64,000 nucleotides of DNA from assembly GCA_009774245.1 (NCBI GenBank), contig VSNM01000020.1, forward strand, positions 13,826 through 77,825, in the 5' to 3' direction. Position numbers and translations under genes: made by a program. This document shows, one piece after another, positions 60,925 to 64,000 of the stretch. The number at the start of each line of letters is the position of its first letter. Position 1 is the stretch's first letter. The stretch is from Lachnospiraceae bacterium. Lineage in GTDB: Bacteria > Bacillota > Clostridia > Lachnospirales > Lachnospiraceae. The notes below the pieces were generated by a model, which worked only from the letters and a program-made list of their open reading frames with translations, did not search any database and had not been told where the DNA came from.

Positions 60925-62523
60925 TTACAACCTGACAATATCTCTTGGTATTTTCTTAAAAGTGATATTATATTTTTGCATTTTTTCATCTGAGATCGAA
61001 CATGAATCAGCGTATATCACATAACGGCTGGCTTTCGTCTTTATTTCCGCAAGAAAATCGTTATCCAGATTTGTCACCTGTTCCTTCTCGTAATAAAAAT
61101 AGTATGCCGTACCATTATATTGGGATAGATAGTATTTCGTATCACTATGTTCATTCGTCCTATATGCTGTTCTGGTTTCCATATACCAAATATACTCTCG
61201 GATTTTATCCTGAGATGCACTGGGATTTAGATTTCCATTTTCCAGAAGCAGCCTTTCTCCTAATTCATAATAACTAAAACTACCGCCCGTACCTTCTGTT
61301 TTCTTCTTGTCATCTCCATATCCATCGATCACCCGCTTCACCCGTTCCGCCGTAATCGAATCGGCATAGTCTTCCATTTCGATAAGGATAAACTTCCGAT
61401 TTCCATTGTCAGACTTATTCATACTTAGTACGGCATGTGCGGTGGTTCCGGAACCTGCAAAGGAATCTAAGACGATGGAATCTCTGTCTGTTGCAATTTG
61501 TATGATTCGTTGGATTAACTGACTTGGCTTGGGTGTTGAAAAACCGATAATCCCCAATTCTTTTAGCTCACTTGACGCGCCTTGCGTATGGTTTACATCA
61601 TCATAATGCCATAATGTCCTGTTTACAACACCGTCATGCTCAAATAAAAACTTTTTGTACCTTGGATATTTTGCACTTCCATCTTTTCCCCAGAACAACC
61701 TCCCTTCTGCCTGATATATTTCTGTCTGTTCTTTTGAATATTTCCAAACTGCCGTAGGGCTTGGAAATACCAATTCTCCTGTAAATGGATTTTGAATGGG
61801 ATAATATAAATTAGGACGTTCTTTATTTGATTTGTTACAAGTATATGTTGCAGAGTTCCATTCTCCTCTTTCGTCATTATCAGGATTTTGATAATATTTC
61901 AACTGCTTTTCAGTTAGCGGAAGTCTGTTCGGTTGCCATGCATCTTTTTTCTTTGCATATATTAAAATGTATTCTATATCGTTGCTGAAATATTTTGCAT
62001 CATTTGAAGGCGAAGCTTTTTTAAACCATGAAATTGTGTCTACATAATTTGTGCAACCAAAAATCTCATCACACATTAATTTCAAATTTGCACTTTCCGA
62101 ATTGTCTATACTAATAAATATAGCACCGTCCTCTGCCAATAACTTCTGTAACAGCCTCAACCTCGGATACATCATACATAGCCATTTATCATGGCGCGAT
62201 AAATCCTCCCCTTCTTTGCCGACCACTTCCCCGAGCCACTTTTTCATTTTGGGATCATTTACATTATCGTTATATATCCAATTTTCATTTCCGGTATTGT
62301 ATGGCGGATCAATATAAATACACCTGATTTTCCCCTCATATCTGGGCATTAGCGATTTGAGCGCCTCCAAATTATCACCATGAATAACCATATTTTCGCT
62401 ATGATCGTCCTCAGTCGTCTGACTGTCTACTCCATAACTATACTTTTTCTCCAACACCCTATATGGTACATCCATATGATGGTTAATAACCTTTTCTTTT
62501 CCAATCCAATTTAATGTAGGCAT
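60925..62523 (-). CDS. mod: Type III DNA modification methyltransferase
   Basis: A 532-residue beta-class DNA methyltransferase. Motif IV IDPPYNTGN (71-79) comes before motif I LDSFAGSGTTAHAV (~350), with a target-recognition region between them (~150-330). NMVIHGDNLEAL precedes motif IV, as in type III Mod proteins. It methylates adenine (or cytosine N4) at an asymmetric site. With res apparently inactive, it may now act as an orphan methyltransferase. An AACGGAG site precedes the ATG. Confidence 0.92.
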   Translation of the reverse strand: MPTLNWIGKEKVINHHMDVPYRVLEKKYSYGVDSQTTEDDHSENMVIHGDNLEALKSLMPRYEGKIRCIYIDPPYNTGNENWIYNDNVNDPKMKKWLGEVVGKEGEDLSRHDKWLCMMYPRLRLLQKLLAEDGAIFISIDNSESANLKLMCDEIFGCTNYVDTISWFKKASPSNDAKYFSNDIEYILIYAKKKDAWQPNRLPLTEKQLKYYQNPDNDERGEWNSATYTCNKSNKERPNLYYPIQNPFTGELVFPSPTAVWKYSKEQTEIYQAEGRLFWGKDGSAKYPRYKKFLFEHDGVVNRTLWHYDDVNHTQGASSELKELGIIGFSTPKPSQLIQRIIQIATDRDSIVLDSFAGSGTTAHAVLSMNKSDNGNRKFILIEMEDYADSITAERVKRVIDGYGDDKKKTEGTGGSFSYYELGERLLLENGNLNPSASQDKIREYIWYMETRTAYRTNEHSDTKYYLSQYNGTAYYFYYEKEQVTNLDNDFLAEIKTKASRYVIYADSCSISDEKMQKYNITFKKIPRDIVRL

Positions 62524-62640
62524 TGTGTTCTCCGTTTGTCATTTTTTATTATATCTTATTGTTTCTCTTATATTGATCTACATTTTCTTAACAGTTCCTA
62601 ACCTGTCATAACTCTCTCTACAATATATTTCCCAATTCTA

Positions 62641-63972
62641 TCACATATCATATTCGACACTTTTATTTTGAGCCAATTGTCTTGTAGGGAAGGCTTCCAC
62701 ATCTTTTTTCAAACCAGTATCCTTATACAGCCTTCCCTTTTCAGAAAACAAATATAACCGGCTTTTAGCCCTGGATGCAATCACGTATAACAGTTTATTC
62801 GCTTCCTCATCCATCTTTGTACACTCTGTATATATACTGGGGACTTTTCCATATACCAGTCCAAAAGCAATTACCGTCTGATACTCTTCCCCTTTTACAC
62901 CATGGCAGGTATTAATAACCACTCCCTCTTTTTCTTTAAACATCCTTTTAAATGTATTCAAATCATCTGTCAACTGGAACTTTTCATTATGTAACCGGCT
63001 TTCCATTTTTTCGACAAAATCATCATACATCTTTTTTAACTCCACATGATCATCTATTCTGCATTGAATCGCATCAAATACATATTTTATCCCATTTAGT
63101 ACAAATTTGCTTCCTTTTGTATCGAACCCTTTTGCCTGAATGATAAAATTTAATAAATCCAGTCCCTCAATAGCCAACGGTAAGCCTGTCATTAAACCTA
63201 TCTCTTCTATAATTTCATTTGCCAATTTTCTTCTATACGTCAGCTGTCTTATATTCGGTTCTGTTAGTAAAAGTCTCGACAGCTTATAAAAAATATTCAT
63301 CGGATCTCTTTTAATTGGCGTTATATCTGGTGCATCGAATTTCACATTCGGCAATCTGTCTTGTAAGTCTTTAGAAAACGGATACAACAAATCCCAAACA
63401 GGTGCCACAACGCATATTTCTTCTTCAGGAATACCATCTGAAATATTTTTCTCTATTATCTGTGCAATATAATCATATAATTGTTCTTTGCCAATCTGAT
63501 CATTATACTGTATAATGCCGTTATCATCCTTTAAAACTCCTTTTGCGTCAATCGGATACTTCTCCACCATAAATTCTTTATAGTAAGTTACTATTCTCCC
63601 TGTACTCCGAAAACATCCTGATAACGTTTGTTCTTTGAATTGAAGATCGACAAATTCTTCGTTTATCATTTGTAAACTTTTTGCTACTCCTCCAAGGCTT
63701 CCGTATATTGCCTGATTGGGATCACCAAAAAAATTAATCTGAAAGCCCTTTCTTGTGTTAGAGTTGGCAATCTCCTCAACAATTGCATATTGCAAATCCT
63801 GTGTATCTTGATACTCATCAATACATATCAGTTCTATAGCATCCTTTACATCACTGGAGATAAACGAATGTTTCCTTAATATATTATAAGTCGTGATTAG
63901 AATTTGTTCAAAATCTAACTCTTTCCTTCCTATAATGTCAAGTCCTAAATTATTGATTTTACAGACTTTTCT
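62641..63972 (-). pseudogene. UvrD-like helicase, 5' part missing or broken
   Basis: The frame encodes LICIDEYQDTQDLQ (motif II, DEYQDTQ), FFGDPNQAIYG (III), GCFRSTGRI (IV), INTCHGVKGEEYQTVIAFGL (V) and YVIASRAKSRLYLF (VI). It is homologous upstream to at least 63972 (LDIIGRKELDFEQILITTYN), but an in-frame TAA is at 63973-63975 and all three minus-strand frames are closed within the last 28 bases. No usable start codon precedes motif II, and Walker A is not in the window. It is a remnant, or a frameshifted gene continuing beyond the edge. Confidence 0.7.
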
Positions 63973-64000
63973 TTAAATTTTTACCTCATAAAACAGAGCC

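Noticed and set aside
55300..64000. Prophage or conjugative element
   Set aside because: No integrase, terminase, portal, capsid, relaxase or attachment-site repeats were seen; the content is defence genes only.
1..64000. CRISPR arrays, tRNA and rRNA genes
   Set aside because: No regularly spaced direct repeats, tRNA cloverleaf with a GTTCRANNC arm, or conserved rRNA segments were noticed on reading both strands; a dedicated scan was not possible.

Overview
The window looks like a chromosome segment of an anaerobic, motile Firmicute of the Lachnospiraceae type (clostridial cluster XIVa). The inference rests on gene content and style: moderate GC, strong AAGGAGG-type ribosome binding sites, a ferredoxin-domain aldo/keto reductase, a formate/nitrite channel, CheV plus CheA signalling, a late-competence ComFB protein, a heterodimeric ABC exporter with one degenerate ATPase, and a GH13 maltogenic-type amylase. 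No rRNA, tRNA or CRISPR array was recognised.

Layout. 1-5 kb: a possible tiny gene, a DUF2156-GNAT protein, comFB, nth and hisS, with a truncated Uma2-type nuclease fragment upstream of hisS. 5-10.5 kb: amylase, ferredoxin-type aldo/keto reductase, TetR regulator, then a divergent Cache-domain chemoreceptor. 10.6-19.6 kb: heterodimeric ABC exporter with its MarR regulator, ABC-F protein, GreA, formate/nitrite transporter and a LacI-type regulator. 19.6-27.8 kb: lysA with a TrmB-like regulator, a BlaI/BlaR1-type pair under a double operator, a Panacea-type toxin-antitoxin pair, a HAD hydrolase, kduD and a signal peptidase. 27.8-37.7 kb: an oppABCDF-type peptide transporter whose ATPases and permease carry unusual extra domains, preceded by a consensus promoter and a structured leader that ends in an intrinsic terminator. 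37.7-50.3 kb: ung, hisF, hisH, then a signalling run of cheA, an HPt protein, a two-component system, a lipoprotein, cheV, a divergent Sir2-like protein and an acidic/KEKE membrane protein. 50.5-55.2 kb: secreted SGNH hydrolase, cytidylate-kinase-like protein, a discoidin-like protein, a secreted metallo-beta-lactamase-fold protein and TatD.

55.3-64 kb is a defence island, all on the minus strand: a UvrD-like helicase remnant, a type III modification gene (mod), a restriction gene (res) that appears to have lost its helicase motifs V-VI and its reading frame, and a compact three-gene module. That module is a DUF262 (ParB-like) protein, an OLD/DUF3696-like ATPase, and an uncharacterised protein whose C-terminus reads like a RelE-type toxin domain once a one-base frameshift at a G6 tract is corrected. 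This module is the best candidate for an undescribed system.

The window also carries two families of intergenic repeats. One is a ~92-bp double-hairpin element with a GCCCGTGTGCATAA tail: three full copies show compensatory changes in a stem, and there are two partial copies. The other is a 162-bp element with 11-bp terminal inverted repeats and a probable target duplication. Several genes look damaged (Uma2 fragment, putative toxin with an in-frame amber codon, res, the 265-residue protein, the UvrD remnant), which suggests turnover of accessory DNA. All family names come from reading motifs in the translations; no database search was run.
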